From the NCBI RefSeq assembly GCF_001513745.1, contig NZ_CP013382.1, forward strand, positions 124,001-188,000: a stretch of 64,000 bases of DNA, given 5' to 3'. The DNA comes from Burkholderia humptydooensis (GTDB lineage Bacteria > Pseudomonadota > Gammaproteobacteria > Burkholderiales > Burkholderiaceae). The notes beneath the pieces are model-generated. The model saw only the letters and a program-made list of their open reading frames with translations, was not told where the DNA came from and did no database searches. Of the stretch, positions 1-9,787 are shown in pieces (the stretch's first letter is position 1; each line of letters begins with the position of its first letter). The position numbers and the translations under genes are program-made.

Positions 1-1216
1 GAGCGCCTACGCCGCGCATCTCGCGCGGCGGGCCGGCGAATACGGCGTGACGCTCGGCGGGCCGGTCACGGTCGACATGAAGAAGGTGAAGGCGCGCAAG
101 GATCAGGTTGCCGGGCGCTCGAACCACGGCGTCGAGCAGTGGGTCCGCGGCCTCGAGAACGGCACGGTCTACCACGGGCACGCGCGCTTCGAGAGCGCGC
201 GCACGGTGCGCGTCGGCGACGCGTTGCTCGAAGCCGGGCGGATCTTCATCGACGTCGGCGGCCGCGCGCTGATTCCGCCGATCCCGGGCCTCGATCAGGT
301 GCCGTACCTGACCAACTCGACGATGATGGACGTCGATTTCCTGCCCGGGCATCTGATCATTCTCGGCGGCAGCTACGTGGGGCTCGAGTTCGGCCAGATG
401 TACCGGCGCTTCGGCTCGCGCGTGACGATCGTCGAGAAAGGCCCGCGGCTGATCGGGCGCGAGGACGAGGACGTGTCGCGGGCGGTGCGCGAGATTCTGG
501 AAGGCGAGGGCGTCGACGTTCGGCTCGACGCCGATTGCCTGAGCGTGCGGCGCGACGGCGGCGGGTTGACCGTCGGCCTCGATTGCGCGGCCGGCGCGCG
601 TGAGGTGACGGGCTCGCACCTGCTGCTCGCCGTCGGGCGCGTGCCGAATACCGACGATCTCGGGCTGGAGAAGGCGGGCGTCGAAACCGATGCGCGCGGC
701 TATATCCGGGTGGACGAGCAGTTGCGCACGAACGTGGCGGGCATCTGGGCAATGGGCGACTGCAACGGCCGCGGCGCGTTCACGCATACGTCGTACAACG
801 ATTACGAGATCGTCGCGGCGAACCTGCTCGACAACGATCCGCGCAAGGTCTCGGACCGCATTCCGGCCTACGCGATGTTCATCGATCCGCCGCTCGCGCG
901 CATCGGGCTCACGCAGGCCGAGGCCGCGCGCTCGGGGCGCAGGCTGCTGGTCGGCACGCGCCCGATGACGCGCGTCGGGCGCGCGGTGGAGAAAGGCGAG
1001 AGCCTGGGCTTCATGAAGGTGATCGTCGATGCGGACAGCCGCGCGATTCTCGGCGCGTCGATCCTCGGCGTGACGGGCGACGAAGTCGTGCATTCGCTGC
1101 TCGACGTGATGTACGCGAAGGCGCCGTACACGACGATCAGCCGCGCGATGCACATTCATCCGACCGTGTCGGAGCTGGTGCCGACGCTGCTTCAGGATTT
1201 GCATCCGCCCGCATAG
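1..1216 (+). CDS. FAD-dependent pyridine nucleotide-disulfide oxidoreductase, 3' part
   Basis: Open from the left edge (reading frame begins at base 2) to TAG at 1214-1216, so the start and N-terminus, where the FAD-binding GxGxxG and redox CxxxxC would lie, are outside the window. The visible part has the NAD(P)-binding segment (ILGGSYVGLEFGQ), the second FAD segment (IWAMGDCNGRGAFTHTS) and a C-terminal dimerisation domain ending in HIHPTVSELVPTL, where the His-Pro pair typical of the family's catalytic base is seen. This is the layout of mercuric-reductase and dihydrolipoamide-dehydrogenase relatives. The real substrate cannot be told from the sequence; many Burkholderia homologues carry the name mercuric reductase without mer genes nearby, and no mer genes are seen here. 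Cytoplasmic. Convergent with the sugar-binding protein gene that follows. Confidence 0.85.
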   Translation, partial: SAYAAHLARRAGEYGVTLGGPVTVDMKKVKARKDQVAGRSNHGVEQWVRGLENGTVYHGHARFESARTVRVGDALLEAGRIFIDVGGRALIPPIPGLDQVPYLTNSTMMDVDFLPGHLIILGGSYVGLEFGQMYRRFGSRVTIVEKGPRLIGREDEDVSRAVREILEGEGVDVRLDADCLSVRRDGGGLTVGLDCAAGAREVTGSHLLLAVGRVPNTDDLGLEKAGVETDARGYIRVDEQLRTNVAGIWAMGDCNGRGAFTHTSYNDYEIVAANLLDNDPRKVSDRIPAYAMFIDPPLARIGLTQAEAARSGRRLLVGTRPMTRVGRAVEKGESLGFMKVIVDADSRAILGASILGVTGDEVVHSLLDVMYAKAPYTTISRAMHIHPTVSELVPTLLQDLHPPA

Positions 1217-1316
1217 GGCGGCGGCGAACGCGCGCGCCCGTAATCGCAGCGTCGGCGCGCCGTTCAGGCATGCGCGGTCGGCGCGCGCGTCGCCCCGCGC
1301 GAGCGGCCGCCGCGCG

Positions 1317-2264
1317 TCAATGCGAGCTCCAGCCCTTGTAGCTCTTCACGTTGTCGCGCGTGACGAGCGTCGGCTCGAGCAGGATCATCGCGTTCCCAGG
1401 CTTGTGCCCGTTCATGATTTCGTAGCCGACCGACACAGCCTTCTTCGCCATCGCGAACGGGTCCTGGCTCGACGATGCCTGCACCTGCGTATCGCTCTTC
1501 AGCGCGATCTCGATGTCGGGCGCGCCGTCGACCGACGTGATCACGATGCCGGTGCGATGCAACTGCTTCGCGGCGAGGTCGCTGCCGATCGCCTGCGGAT
1601 CGTTGATCGCGAAGAGCCCGTCGACCTTCGGGAAGCGCGTCAGGTAGCCCTGCATCGCGTTCATCCCGCCTTCGCGCGAGCCCTTGCCGTCCTGGTCGCC
1701 CGACAGCAGCTTGAGGCCCGGATTCTTCGCGAGCACCGCCTTGCAGCCGTTCACGCGATCGAGGACGGCCGACACCTGCGGGCCGTTCTCGATGATCACG
1801 TTGCCCTTGCCGTTGAGCTTCTTCGCGAGGTAGTCGCACGCAAGCTCGCCCGCCTTCACGTTGTTCGTCTGCACGGTGGCGTCCGCGCCGGAAGCCGCGA
1901 CGTCGACCGCGATCACCGCGATGCCCGCCGCCTGCGCCTTGCGCACGGCGGGCTCGATCGCCTTCGGATCGGCGGCGTTCAGCAGGATCATGTCGACGTG
2001 AGCCGAGATGAAGTTGTCGATCTGCGTGAACTGCTTGTTCAGGTCGTAATCGGCGGAAACCGCGGTGACTTTCGCGTTCGGATTGATTTCCTTCGCCTGC
2101 GCTTGCGCGCCTTTCACGACGGTCACGAAGTACGGATTGCCGAGCGAGCCGACGGTGATGCCGATCGACTTGAGCGGCTTGTCGGCCGCATGCGCCGCGC
2201 ATGCGGCGAACGTGAGCGCGCACGCGGCGGCGGTCTGAACGAGCTTGTGCTTGATCTCCAACAT
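1317..2264 (-). CDS. Ribose-type sugar ABC transporter, periplasmic binding protein
   Basis: A 315-residue protein with an N-terminal signal peptide (hydrophobic stretch ending near CAAHAAD at residues 21-28) followed by a type-1 periplasmic binding fold of the RbsB kind: IGITVGSLGNPYF at the start of the mature protein, then DMILLNAADPKAI, and GLFAINDPQAIG in the second lobe. It captures a sugar in the periplasm and delivers it to the permease just upstream in the operon. ATG at 2264 is preceded by a clear GGAGA ribosome site. It is the last gene of a four-gene minus-strand operon (regulator, ATPase, permease, binding protein). The ligand (ribose, fructose, other pentose or polyol) cannot be decided by reading. 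Confidence 0.9.
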   Translation of the reverse strand: MLEIKHKLVQTAAACALTFAACAAHAADKPLKSIGITVGSLGNPYFVTVVKGAQAQAKEINPNAKVTAVSADYDLNKQFTQIDNFISAHVDMILLNAADPKAIEPAVRKAQAAGIAVIAVDVAASGADATVQTNNVKAGELACDYLAKKLNGKGNVIIENGPQVSAVLDRVNGCKAVLAKNPGLKLLSGDQDGKGSREGGMNAMQGYLTRFPKVDGLFAINDPQAIGSDLAAKQLHRTGIVITSVDGAPDIEIALKSDTQVQASSSQDPFAMAKKAVSVGYEIMNGHKPGNAMILLEPTLVTRDNVKSYKGWSSH

Positions 2265-2340
2265 GTCGTTGTCTCCGTATGGTCCGGGATGGAGGGCGCG
2301 CGCGAGGACCTGCGCGCGCGCCGCATGGCGGCTGATGATG

Positions 2341-3375
2341 TCAGGTGCGGGCCGATTCGTGCTGGCGGTAGCGGTCGAGCGCGACCGCGCCGATGATCAC
2401 GAGCCCCTTGATGATGTATTGCCAGATGTCGGACACGCCGAGCAGCACGAGCCCGTTCGACAGCACCGCGATGATCAGCGCGCCGATCAGCGTGCCGACG
2501 ATCGAGCCGACGCCGCCGACGAAGCTTGTGCCGCCGAGAATCACCGCGGCGATCGCGTCGAGCTCGTACGACTGGCCGAGCTGCAGTCCGTTCGCCGCAT
2601 ACAGCCGCGCGGCGGACATCAGCGCGCCGAGGCCGGCGAGCAGGCCCGACGTTGCGTAGACGAACAGCTCGATGCCGCGCACGTTGATGCCGGACAGCCG
2701 TGCGGCCTCCGGGTTGCCGCCGACCGAATAGATCCGCATGCCGAGCACCGTGCGGCGCAGGATGAACCACGAGAGCGCGACGACGGCGAGCGCGATCACG
2801 ACGAGCCACGGCACGCCGAGGATCGAGCCGTTGCCGATGAACGCGAATGGCAGTTGCGGGTTGAAGATCGTGGTGTCGTTGCCCATCAGGCGCGCGATGC
2901 CGCGCACGGCGGTCAGCGCGCCGAGCGTGACGATGAAGGGCGGCAGGCGCAGGAACGAGATCAGCCCGCCGTTGACGACGCCGAACACGAGCCCGACCGC
3001 GAGCGCGGCCGGGATGCCGAGCCAGCCCCAGCCGGGAATGTTCGACGCGAGCAGCGACGCGACCGCGGCGGCCGCGAGCACCGAGCCCACCGACAGATCG
3101 ATGCCGCCCGTCAGGATCACGAACGTCATGCCGGCGGCGAGCACGATGTTGATCGACGCCTGCTGCGTGACGATCGACAGGTTCTGCAGCGTGAAGAAAC
3201 CGTCGGTCATGAAGCCGAAGCCGACGCACAAAAGCACGAGAACGGGCAGCATGCCGGCCGTGCGCATCAGCGCCTGCATCCGTGCGCGGCGGTCGGCGGC
3301 GCGCGGTGTCGCGCGGTGTTGCGCCGCGCCCGGCGGCGCGGAAGCGATCTCGCTTTGCTTCATCTGTTGGTTCAT
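2341..3375 (-). CDS. Ribose-type sugar ABC transporter, permease
   Basis: A 344-residue RbsC-family inner-membrane permease. About 40 polar N-terminal residues precede a series of hydrophobic helices. The family hallmark GMTFVILTGGIDLSVGS lies about a third of the way in, and the cytoplasmic loop GNPEAARLSGI, which couples to the ATPase, lies in the second half, followed by AAVILGGTSFVGGVGSIVGT. It forms the sugar channel with the ATPase encoded upstream at 3418-4971 and the binding protein encoded downstream. The gap to the ATPase gene is 42 bases and to the binding-protein gene 76 bases, fitting one transcript. A second in-frame ATG four codons later is an alternative start; neither has a strong ribosome site. 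Confidence 0.92.
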   Translation of the reverse strand: MNQQMKQSEIASAPPGAAQHRATPRAADRRARMQALMRTAGMLPVLVLLCVGFGFMTDGFFTLQNLSIVTQQASINIVLAAGMTFVILTGGIDLSVGSVLAAAAVASLLASNIPGWGWLGIPAALAVGLVFGVVNGGLISFLRLPPFIVTLGALTAVRGIARLMGNDTTIFNPQLPFAFIGNGSILGVPWLVVIALAVVALSWFILRRTVLGMRIYSVGGNPEAARLSGINVRGIELFVYATSGLLAGLGALMSAARLYAANGLQLGQSYELDAIAAVILGGTSFVGGVGSIVGTLIGALIIAVLSNGLVLLGVSDIWQYIIKGLVIIGAVALDRYRQHESART

Positions 3376-3417
3376 GGCGATAACCCGAAGGTGAAATGAC
3401 AGGACGGCGGCGGCCGC

Positions 3418-4971
3418 TCAGTGCGCGGCCGCGGCCTCGGCGCGGGAGCCGGTGGCGAGCGCGATGATCGCTTCCTGCGTGATCGGCTCGCCCGTGTGTC
3501 CGCCGAGCTCGCCGGCGATCCGGCCTTCGCGCATCACGAGCACGCGGTCGGCCACGCCGATGATCTCCGGCAGCTCGCTCGAGATCACGATCACGCCGAC
3601 GCCGGCGCGCGCGAGATCGTTGATGATCCGGTAGATCTCGGATTTCGCGCCGATGTCGACGCCGCGCGTCGGCTCGTCGAGGATCAGCACGCGTGGCTTC
3701 GTCTCGAGCAGGCGCGACAGCAGCACCTTCTGCTGGTTGCCGCCCGACAGCGCGCCGACGTGAACGTTTGCGTGCGGCACGCGAATCGACAGCGCGGCGA
3801 TCGCGTCGCGCGCGCGCTGCGCGCCGCGTGCGAGATCGAGCGCGCCGAGCCGCGCGTCGCGCCCGCACACGGAGATGTTGATGTTGTCGCGCACGCTCAT
3901 GTCGAGGAACAGGCCCTGGCGCTTGCGGTCCTCGGTCAGATACACGAGCCCGGCGTCGATCGCGTCGCGCGGCGAATGCGCATCGAACGCCTTGCCGCCG
4001 AGCGTCACTTCGCCGCGCACGCGCGGCTCGGCGCCGAAGATGAGCCGCGCGAGCTCGGTGCGGCCCGCGCCGACGAGGCCCGCGATGCCGAGCACTTCGC
4101 CCGCGTGCAGATCGAGGCTGCAGCCGCGCACGCGGCGGCCGTCCGCGACGTCGCGCACCGACAGCAGCAGGTTGCCCGGATCGTACGGCGCGTGCGCTTT
4201 CTTGTAGAAGCCCGAAATATCGCGGCCGACCATCATGCCGACGAGCCGCTCGGCCGACAGCGAATCGCGATCGAGCGTGCCGACGTACGCGCCGTCGCGC
4301 AGCACCGACACGCGGTCGGACAGCTCATAGATCTCCGCCATCCGATGGCTGATGTAGATGATCGCGAGCCCCTCGGCGCGCAACTGCCGGATCAGCCGGA
4401 ACAGGTTCTCGGTCTCGCGCGACGAAAGCGGCGTCGTCGGCTCGTCCATCACGAGGATGCGCGCCTTCGTGTGGACGGCGCGCGCGATCTCGACGAGCTG
4501 CTGCTCGGCGATCGACAGCGTGCCGACGAGCGTGTTCGGCCCGAAATCCGCGCCGAGCCGCTCGAGCACGTCCTGACAGCCGCGCGCCATCGCGGCGCGG
4601 TCGATCGTGCTCCAGCGGCCGTTGCCGCGGCGCAGCTCGCGGCCGACGTAGATGTTCTCCGCGACGGTCAGGTTCGGCGCGAGGCACAGCTCCTGATAGA
4701 TCACCGCGATGCCGGCGTCGCGCGCGGCGAGCGGGCCGTCGATCGCGACGGGCGCGCCGTCGATCCGGATCTCGCCGCCGGGATCGGCCTGATACGCGCC
4801 CGACAGGATCTTGATGAGCGTCGACTTGCCGGCGCCGTTCTCGCCCATCAGCGAATGGATTTCGCCCGGATGGGCGGTGAGGCTCACGCCGGCGAGCGCG
4901 CGCACGGCCGGGAACGTCTTGCTGATGCCGCGCATTTCGAGCAGCGGCCGTGACGGATCAGAACGCGGCAT
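3418..4971 (-). CDS. Ribose-type sugar ABC transporter, duplicated ATPase
   Basis: A 517-residue RbsA-type protein made of two fused ABC ATPase halves. The first half has Walker [10 protein letters not shown] at residues 43-51, the signature [12 protein letters not shown] and Walker [13 protein letters not shown]. The second half has the degenerate P-loop [10 protein letters not shown] usual for this family, signature [15 protein letters not shown] and Walker [14 protein letters not shown]. It powers the sugar permease from the cytoplasmic face. ATG at 4971 follows an excellent AGGAGGT ribosome site and overlaps the end of the ROK regulator gene by 14 bases, so translation of the two is probably coupled. 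Confidence 0.93.
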   Translation of the reverse strand: MPRSDPSRPLLEMRGISKTFPAVRALAGVSLTAHPGEIHSLMGENGAGKSTLIKILSGAYQADPGGEIRIDGAPVAIDGPLAARDAGIAVIYQELCLAPNLTVAENIYVGRELRRGNGRWSTIDRAAMARGCQDVLERLGADFGPNTLVGTLSIAEQQLVEIARAVHTKARILVMDEPTTPLSSRETENLFRLIRQLRAEGLAIIYISHRMAEIYELSDRVSVLRDGAYVGTLDRDSLSAERLVGMMVGRDISGFYKKAHAPYDPGNLLLSVRDVADGRRVRGCSLDLHAGEVLGIAGLVGAGRTELARLIFGAEPRVRGEVTLGGKAFDAHSPRDAIDAGLVYLTEDRKRQGLFLDMSVRDNINISVCGRDARLGALDLARGAQRARDAIAALSIRVPHANVHVGALSGGNQQKVLLSRLLETKPRVLILDEPTRGVDIGAKSEIYRIINDLARAGVGVIVISSELPEIIGVADRVLVMREGRIAGELGGHTGEPITQEAIIALATGSRAEAAAAH

Positions 4972-6208
4972 ATCTGACCTCCTGAGAATCCACGCCGGCG
5001 CCGCGGAGAATGCCGGCGCGCGGCGAGAAGTTGAAGAACATCGGCAGCGTCGCGGCGCCGATCGCGCCGGCGTCCGGGCCGAACGAGCCGCGCACGAGCA
5101 CGGGCGTGCCGCGCGCTTCGGGCGCGAGCGCCGCGAGCGCGGCGTGCAGGCGCGCGATCAGCGTGTCGATGAGGCCCGCGTCGGTGTCGGCGTCGAGCAC
5201 GACGACGGGCGAATCGAGCACGGCGAGCGTCGCGCGCAGCGCGGGCGCGAGCGCGTCGACGCAATCGTCGATCCATTCGCCGACGGCCTTCGCGCCGCGC
5301 GCGACGCACGCTTCGAGATCCGCGCGGGTCTCGACTGTTTCGCCGCAGTGGCGCAGATGCCGGACGAGCCCGTTCAGCGATGCGCGCGTGATCAGGATGT
5401 CCCATGCGCCGCGCGGCTTCGGCGCCGAAGGCAGGCGGCTCGGCGGCACCGGCATCATCGCGAAGTCGCCCGCGTTGCCGGTGACGCCGCGCAGGCAGTC
5501 GCCGTCCACCGCGATGCCGCCGCCGATCGCGGGCCCGAGGAACAGGTAGACGAAATCGTCGCGCTGCCGGCCGCAGCCGTAGAACAGCTCGGCGATCGCG
5601 GCGGCGTTGCCGTCGTTTTCGCTGAAGACGGGCAGCTCGATCGCGCGATCGAGCTCGCGCGCGAAATCGACTTCGGCCCATGTGCCGAACGCGTCGGCGG
5701 GCAGGTCGATCTCGCGCAGCCAACTGCCGAGGTTGTACGGCTGCGCGACGCCGACGCCCGTGAGCCGCGCGCGCTCGTGCGCGGGAAGCAGCCGCTGCAT
5801 CGCGGCGACGTCTTCCCGGACGATGTCGAGCACGACGGCGGGCGGCGGCAGCAGCGTGTCGTGCGAGCGGCGGCCGATCACGTCGCCGGCGAAGTTGACG
5901 AGCGCCGTCTCGATGCGCATCCGGTCGAGCCGCACGCCGATGCCGAACGCGCCGCGCGGGTCGAGCCGGATCAGCGAAGCGGGCTGGCCGCGCTGGCCCT
6001 CGGCGCGGCGGCCGGCGAATTCGATGAGCTTCGCTTCGGCGAGCGACGCGATGATGCTGCCGACCGCGGTGCCCGTCAGATTGGCGAGCCGCGCGAGATC
6101 GGCCTTCGACGCACTGCCCGCGCGCCTGAGCGTCTTCAGCAGAAGGCGCTCGTTGTAGCGGCGCACGTTGGCCGAGTTGCTGCCCTGGCCGATGTGCGGA
6201 CTCCTCAT
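4958..6208 (-). CDS. ROK-family transcriptional repressor of the sugar importer
   Basis: The N-terminus has a MarR-like winged helix (about residues 15-65, [20 protein letters not shown]) and the rest is a ROK sugar-kinase-like domain with [17 protein letters not shown] and [12 protein letters not shown]. The kinase phosphate loop (DxGGT) and the usual cysteine zinc motif (CxCGxxGC) are not apparent, so it should be a sensor, not a kinase. I chose ATG at 6208 because a run of GGAGGAGGAG sits directly before it; an in-frame ATG at 6232 lies upstream of that ribosome site and has none of its own. As first gene of the importer operon, with the palindrome at 6245-6273 just upstream, it most likely represses itself and the transporter and is released by the imported sugar. 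Confidence 0.88.
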   Translation of the reverse strand: MRSPHIGQGSNSANVRRYNERLLLKTLRRAGSASKADLARLANLTGTAVGSIIASLAEAKLIEFAGRRAEGQRGQPASLIRLDPRGAFGIGVRLDRMRIETALVNFAGDVIGRRSHDTLLPPPAVVLDIVREDVAAMQRLLPAHERARLTGVGVAQPYNLGSWLREIDLPADAFGTWAEVDFARELDRAIELPVFSENDGNAAAIAELFYGCGRQRDDFVYLFLGPAIGGGIAVDGDCLRGVTGNAGDFAMMPVPPSRLPSAPKPRGAWDILITRASLNGLVRHLRHCGETVETRADLEACVARGAKAVGEWIDDCVDALAPALRATLAVLDSPVVVLDADTDAGLIDTLIARLHAALAALAPEARGTPVLVRGSFGPDAGAIGAATLPMFFNFSPRAGILRGAGVDSQEVRYAAF

Positions 6209-6244
6209 GATGTCTCCTCCTCCAGTCGGCATGGGGCGCCGGAG

Positions 6245-6273
6245 GTTAAATAAATCAAGTTGATTTATTTAAC
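6245..6273. promoter_or_regulatory. Perfect palindromic operator, probably bound by the ROK repressor
   Basis: Two 14-base arms, GTTAAATAAATCAA and TTGATTTATTTAAC, are exact reverse complements around a single central G. The AT-rich block stands out from the GC-rich surroundings and ends 37 bases before the ROK start codon. The position and symmetry fit autorepression of the ROK-importer operon. Binding itself is inferred. Confidence 0.75.
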
Positions 6274-6611
6274 TGCGCGACGCGCGATGTGTCTGCCTAG
6301 GGGATTCCCGAGGAACGACGGCTTGATGTAAGGAAATGGCGGCGGGCGAATGACAAATAGCTTTCAGTGGTGCATGCGTTGCCGAAGATGTTCGCGCTGT
6401 ATGCGGCCGTCGAGCGATCCGGCGGCGCTTGGCTTGCGCGAACGGGCGTCATGCCGGCGGTGCGCCGGCTGCTTCGTCATCCGAAACGGAAGAGCGCGGA
6501 GGGCATCGAGCGGAGTCGTGGCCGAGCACGGGAAGCCACGATCCTTGTTCGTGTGCCGAAGGGCGTGTGCGGCACGCGTGAGAACGGGAGCGAGCGCGTT
6601 GCCTCCGGCAT
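6274..6611. other. Intergenic region between the ROK operator and the proline-rich protein gene
   Basis: No convincing gene here. The open frames on both strands lack family-like composition or ribosome sites. The stretch holds the upstream part of the sugar-operon promoter and the 3' untranslated end of the glucoamylase transcript. No strong hairpin with a T-run was seen. Confidence 0.5.
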
Positions 6612-6965
6612 TCACGGCGAAGCCGACGGCGGCGGCCGCAGCGGCTGCGCGCCGGCGATGTCGGGGCCGCCGCGCTGCGCTTCGACAGGCGGGGGCTTCG
6701 CCGCCGGTTCCGGATTCCAGCTCGTTCCGCCCGGCTTGACCTTCATGGGCGGCAGCGCCTTGACGAGCGGCCGGCTCGGCGGCGCGGGCGTGGGCGGTGC
6801 CGTCCGCGCGCGATCGGCCGCGGGCGCGGCGGGCGCAGGCACGGGCGCCGGCGTTGCGGCGGGCGGCGGATGCCGGTTCGACAGCAGTCCTGCGCGCCAG
6901 CCCGCCGCCGCCACGCCCAGCAGCGCGCCCGAAACGAGCACGATCCGGCGCGTGCGCGACGTCAT
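6612..6965 (-). CDS. Small proline-rich, membrane-anchored protein coupled to glucoamylase
   Basis: A 117-residue protein of unknown family. It starts MTSRTRRIVLVSGALLGVAA, a positively charged N-terminus followed by a hydrophobic segment (residues about 8-22) that would act as a signal anchor, and continues with a low-complexity region dominated by Pro and Ala and a basic KVKPGG segment. Its ATG shares one base with the glucoamylase stop codon (TGATG), so it is translationally coupled to it. It probably sits in the cell envelope. A role in glucoamylase export or tethering is a guess from the coupling only. The high Pro/Ala content means homology may be hard to detect. Confidence 0.6.
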   Translation of the reverse strand: MTSRTRRIVLVSGALLGVAAAGWRAGLLSNRHPPPAATPAPVPAPAAPAADRARTAPPTPAPPSRPLVKALPPMKVKPGGTSWNPEPAAKPPPVEAQRGGPDIAGAQPLRPPPSASP

Positions 6966-9610
6966 CACCAGTTCACCTGATCGTTCAGCGTCAACGTGCC
7001 GCTCGCGGGCGTCTGAAGCGCTCGGTTGCCCGACCAGGTTTCCCACGTCACGCTGCCGTCCGCGTTTTTCCGATAGTACTTGTACTGGATCGCCTGACCG
7101 GCCGGCATGTTGACGGTGTTGCTCCACACCGGGTAACGGGCCGGGTCGACCGGAATGCCGAGATCGGTGTTCCAGTTGCCGAGCGCGGCGACGTTGCCCG
7201 TCACGTACATCTGCTGGCCGAGCTGCGTGCTCGCGTTCACGTTGACCGCCACCGACACCTGCCCGCTCTGCAGCGGCGCGACGCAGTTGCTGTAGCGCGC
7301 GCAGACCACCGACGGCACGTCGGCGATGCGCCCCGCCTGGATCGACGCGAGCAGGCTGATGTACTCGCCCATCGCCCAGTTGAGCGGCGCCATCGATTTG
7401 GTCGGCTGCCCCGGCGCGTAGCCGGCGGGCGTCGTCACTGCCCAGCCGTCGGGCAGCGTCGTCGAATTCGACCATACCTGCTCCGGCACGAAGCCCTCGG
7501 GCGTCGTCAGTTGCTTGAGCGTCGAGAAGTACGCGCTGCCCGCGTTGCCGCTGCCCTGGCGCGCGATCTCCACCATCCCGCGCTCGGCGGTGAAGATCGG
7601 CCACAGTCGGCCGGCGCCGGTGCCGTCGAAGTCGCTGCCGTCGTTGTGCTCGCCGTAGCCGTCGAAGTTGTAGCGGAACCACGCGTTCGGCGACAGCGCC
7701 GGCGCGTTCGCGATGCTCAGCGTCTGGCCGAGCACGCTGTCGTAGACCGAGATCGTGTTGACGATCGTCGGATCGGTCGCGCGCTTGACGCCCATCCGGA
7801 CGAGCTCGAAGAAGCCGCCGTCGACGACGCGCCGCGCATCGTGGTTGCCGCCGCCGTTCTTCACGGTCAGCGTCTGCGGCGTGTCCGGGCCTGCGGTGGG
7901 CGCGAAGCTCGCGCGATCGGTGCCGGCGCCCGCGCGGCCCGCCGGATTGATCCGGATGTAGTAGCTGCCGTTGCCGAACGTGCCGCTCGACGTGTACGTC
8001 CACGCCGCGACGTTCTCCTGCCAGTAGTCGGCCGCGGCGAGGTAGCGCGCGGCGCTCGCCGTGTCGCCGTTTTGCGCGGCGATGTCGGCTGCCGTGACGA
8101 GGCCCGCGATCTCGGCGGCGATCGTCGACGGCGAATAGCCGGCGTTCTCTTCCCAGCGCTCCTGGTACGTCCAAGGGCCGGTGTTGACGATGTAGTCGGC
8201 GGTGAGCTTGATCTTCGGCCACAACGGATTGAACACGCTCGGGCCGAGGCGCCACGCGAGGATGATCGGCATCGCCTGCTCGTCCATCTGCGTGCCTTGC
8301 CAGTACGGCCAGCCGTTCACCCACGCGTTCTGCGGGAAGCGCCCGATGCGGCTGTAGCCCTGCGCGCAGCCGGATGCGTTGTATTCGGCGGTGCCGCAGT
8401 CCGTCGTTTGCTGCAGCGTGTTGAACAGATAGTTGACGACGCTCGTCGCGCTCGACGTGTCGCCGGCCGTCGTCAGCGCGTTCGCGAACTTGAACAGGTC
8501 GCGCGGCCATACGAGGTGATAGCCGCCCGCGTTCGAATCGCCCTGCGTTTCGCCCCACGGCGTGCCGATGCCGGCGATCATCGCGCCGTTGCTCTTGTCC
8601 TGCATCGTCTTGAGCGTCATCGCGGCCAGATAGTAGCCGTCGTCCGCCGCGCCGTTCTGCGACGACAGGCCCGCCGCGTAGGTGTGCCACGCGGTGTCGT
8701 ACTGCTGCTGCTCGCCGGCGAGATCGCTGCCGAGCACCGTGTTCGCGTCGCCGAGCGCCTGATCCTGCGTGCCGCCGAAGCCGAGCACGACGTCGAACGA
8801 CACGCTCGTCGCGCCCGGATCGCCGAGATCGATCCAGCCCATCTGCGCGACGTTGCCGTTGGTCGCGGACGAGAACGTCCAGTCCATCGTCTTGTCGGCG
8901 GTGCCGCCGAGCAGGTCGGTCCAGCCGTCGCTCTGCCCGACGAAGCCGTTCGACGTCATGCCGGCGCCGTTGACCACTTTCCACGGGCGGCTCGCGACGA
9001 GCGCCGAATAGCGGCTGTTGTGATTCGCGACGAGCGCGGTGCCGCCGCTGCCGGACACCGTTTGCGCTGTGTTGTTGCCGCCGGCGTTGTCGAGGTACGG
9101 CTTCGACAGCATGTAGAGATTGAAGTCGCCGACATTGTGGCCGTTGAGCGCGGTGAACGTGACGCGCTGCACGATCGCGTTGTAGTTCGGATCGGCGAAG
9201 ACGATCTTGCGGATTTGCCAGTTATGCGAACTGTTGCTGGTCGTCACCTGCCAGCTCATCGTGCGCGCGTCCGTTTGCGCGGCCGAGTAGGCCTGCAGCT
9301 TTTCTTCGTCGACGAAGGTCTTGCCGGCATCGCCGACGAGGAACTGCAGGTCGACGGACTCCGGCGTGTCGAGAACCGGATAGTAGACCTCGGACAGAAT
9401 GCCGCGATAGCCGGTGAAGTAGACCCGCGACGCGCCGCCGACCGCCGTGCCGAGGAACGACTTGGCCGAGGGGCCGCGCACGGGCGTCGCGCCGGGCGAG
9501 CCAAATGCTTCGGCAGCCGAAGCATTCGCCGGCGGGAGCGCCGCGCCCGCGAGCGCGGCCAGACTGCCAACCAGCATCGCCTGTTTGAATCCGAAGTGCT
9601 TTGCCGACAT
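6965..9610 (-). CDS. Secreted glucoamylase (glucan 1,4-alpha-glucosidase, GH15) with starch-binding domain
   Basis: 881 residues from ATG 9610, which has a GGAG ribosome site and gives a normal signal peptide (SAKHFGFKQAM followed by a hydrophobic core and cleavage near NASAAEA). An upstream in-frame start at 9706 would add 32 residues that spoil the signal and is rejected. The bacterial glucoamylase N-terminal beta-sandwich is followed by the (alpha/alpha)6 GH15 barrel: WPRDLFKF, the general-acid region ERWEEN at about 484-489 and the general-base region PEQVW near Glu710. Residues about 785-881 resemble a CBM20 starch-binding module (YVTGNVAALGNW, then YKYYRKNADGSVTWE). It releases glucose from starch or glycogen ends outside the cell. 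The proline-rich gene is coupled downstream. Transcribed from the region around 9611-9780. Confidence 0.93.
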   Translation of the reverse strand: MSAKHFGFKQAMLVGSLAALAGAALPPANASAAEAFGSPGATPVRGPSAKSFLGTAVGGASRVYFTGYRGILSEVYYPVLDTPESVDLQFLVGDAGKTFVDEEKLQAYSAAQTDARTMSWQVTTSNSSHNWQIRKIVFADPNYNAIVQRVTFTALNGHNVGDFNLYMLSKPYLDNAGGNNTAQTVSGSGGTALVANHNSRYSALVASRPWKVVNGAGMTSNGFVGQSDGWTDLLGGTADKTMDWTFSSATNGNVAQMGWIDLGDPGATSVSFDVVLGFGGTQDQALGDANTVLGSDLAGEQQQYDTAWHTYAAGLSSQNGAADDGYYLAAMTLKTMQDKSNGAMIAGIGTPWGETQGDSNAGGYHLVWPRDLFKFANALTTAGDTSSATSVVNYLFNTLQQTTDCGTAEYNASGCAQGYSRIGRFPQNAWVNGWPYWQGTQMDEQAMPIILAWRLGPSVFNPLWPKIKLTADYIVNTGPWTYQERWEENAGYSPSTIAAEIAGLVTAADIAAQNGDTASAARYLAAADYWQENVAAWTYTSSGTFGNGSYYIRINPAGRAGAGTDRASFAPTAGPDTPQTLTVKNGGGNHDARRVVDGGFFELVRMGVKRATDPTIVNTISVYDSVLGQTLSIANAPALSPNAWFRYNFDGYGEHNDGSDFDGTGAGRLWPIFTAERGMVEIARQGSGNAGSAYFSTLKQLTTPEGFVPEQVWSNSTTLPDGWAVTTPAGYAPGQPTKSMAPLNWAMGEYISLLASIQAGRIADVPSVVCARYSNCVAPLQSGQVSVAVNVNASTQLGQQMYVTGNVAALGNWNTDLGIPVDPARYPVWSNTVNMPAGQAIQYKYYRKNADGSVTWETWSGNRALQTPASGTLTLNDQVNW

Positions 9611-9711
9611 TTTTTCGTCTCCGTTATGAGTGTGTTCGTTATCGTTCTTGTAGCAAAACAACACCCGCTGTATCTCACGCGAAGTCGAAAGAGTCAATAT
9701 TTTCAATGTTT

Positions 9712-9738
9712 TGTAGTCGACTATGTATTGATACTACA
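9712..9738. promoter_or_regulatory. Inverted repeat upstream of glucoamylase
   Basis: TGTAGT (9712-9717) and ACTACA (9733-9738) form an inverted repeat, and a 10-base palindrome TAGTCGACTA lies inside it at 9714-9723. The block is AT-rich and about 100 bases upstream of the glucoamylase start, where an operator or activator site would be expected. No regulator gene for it is identifiable nearby. Confidence 0.35.
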
Positions 9739-9787
9739 TCCGCGAGAGCAGGTGCGAGGCGGATCGGCGGGAGCGGGCGATGTGTCA

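Noticed and set aside
1..1216. A mer (mercury resistance) operon
   Set aside because: Only a mercuric-reductase-like oxidoreductase tail is present; no merR, merT or merP genes are seen and the next gene is a sugar-binding protein.
6364..6615. An 83-codon minus-strand frame after the proline-rich gene
   Set aside because: No ribosome site, no family, composition of non-coding DNA.
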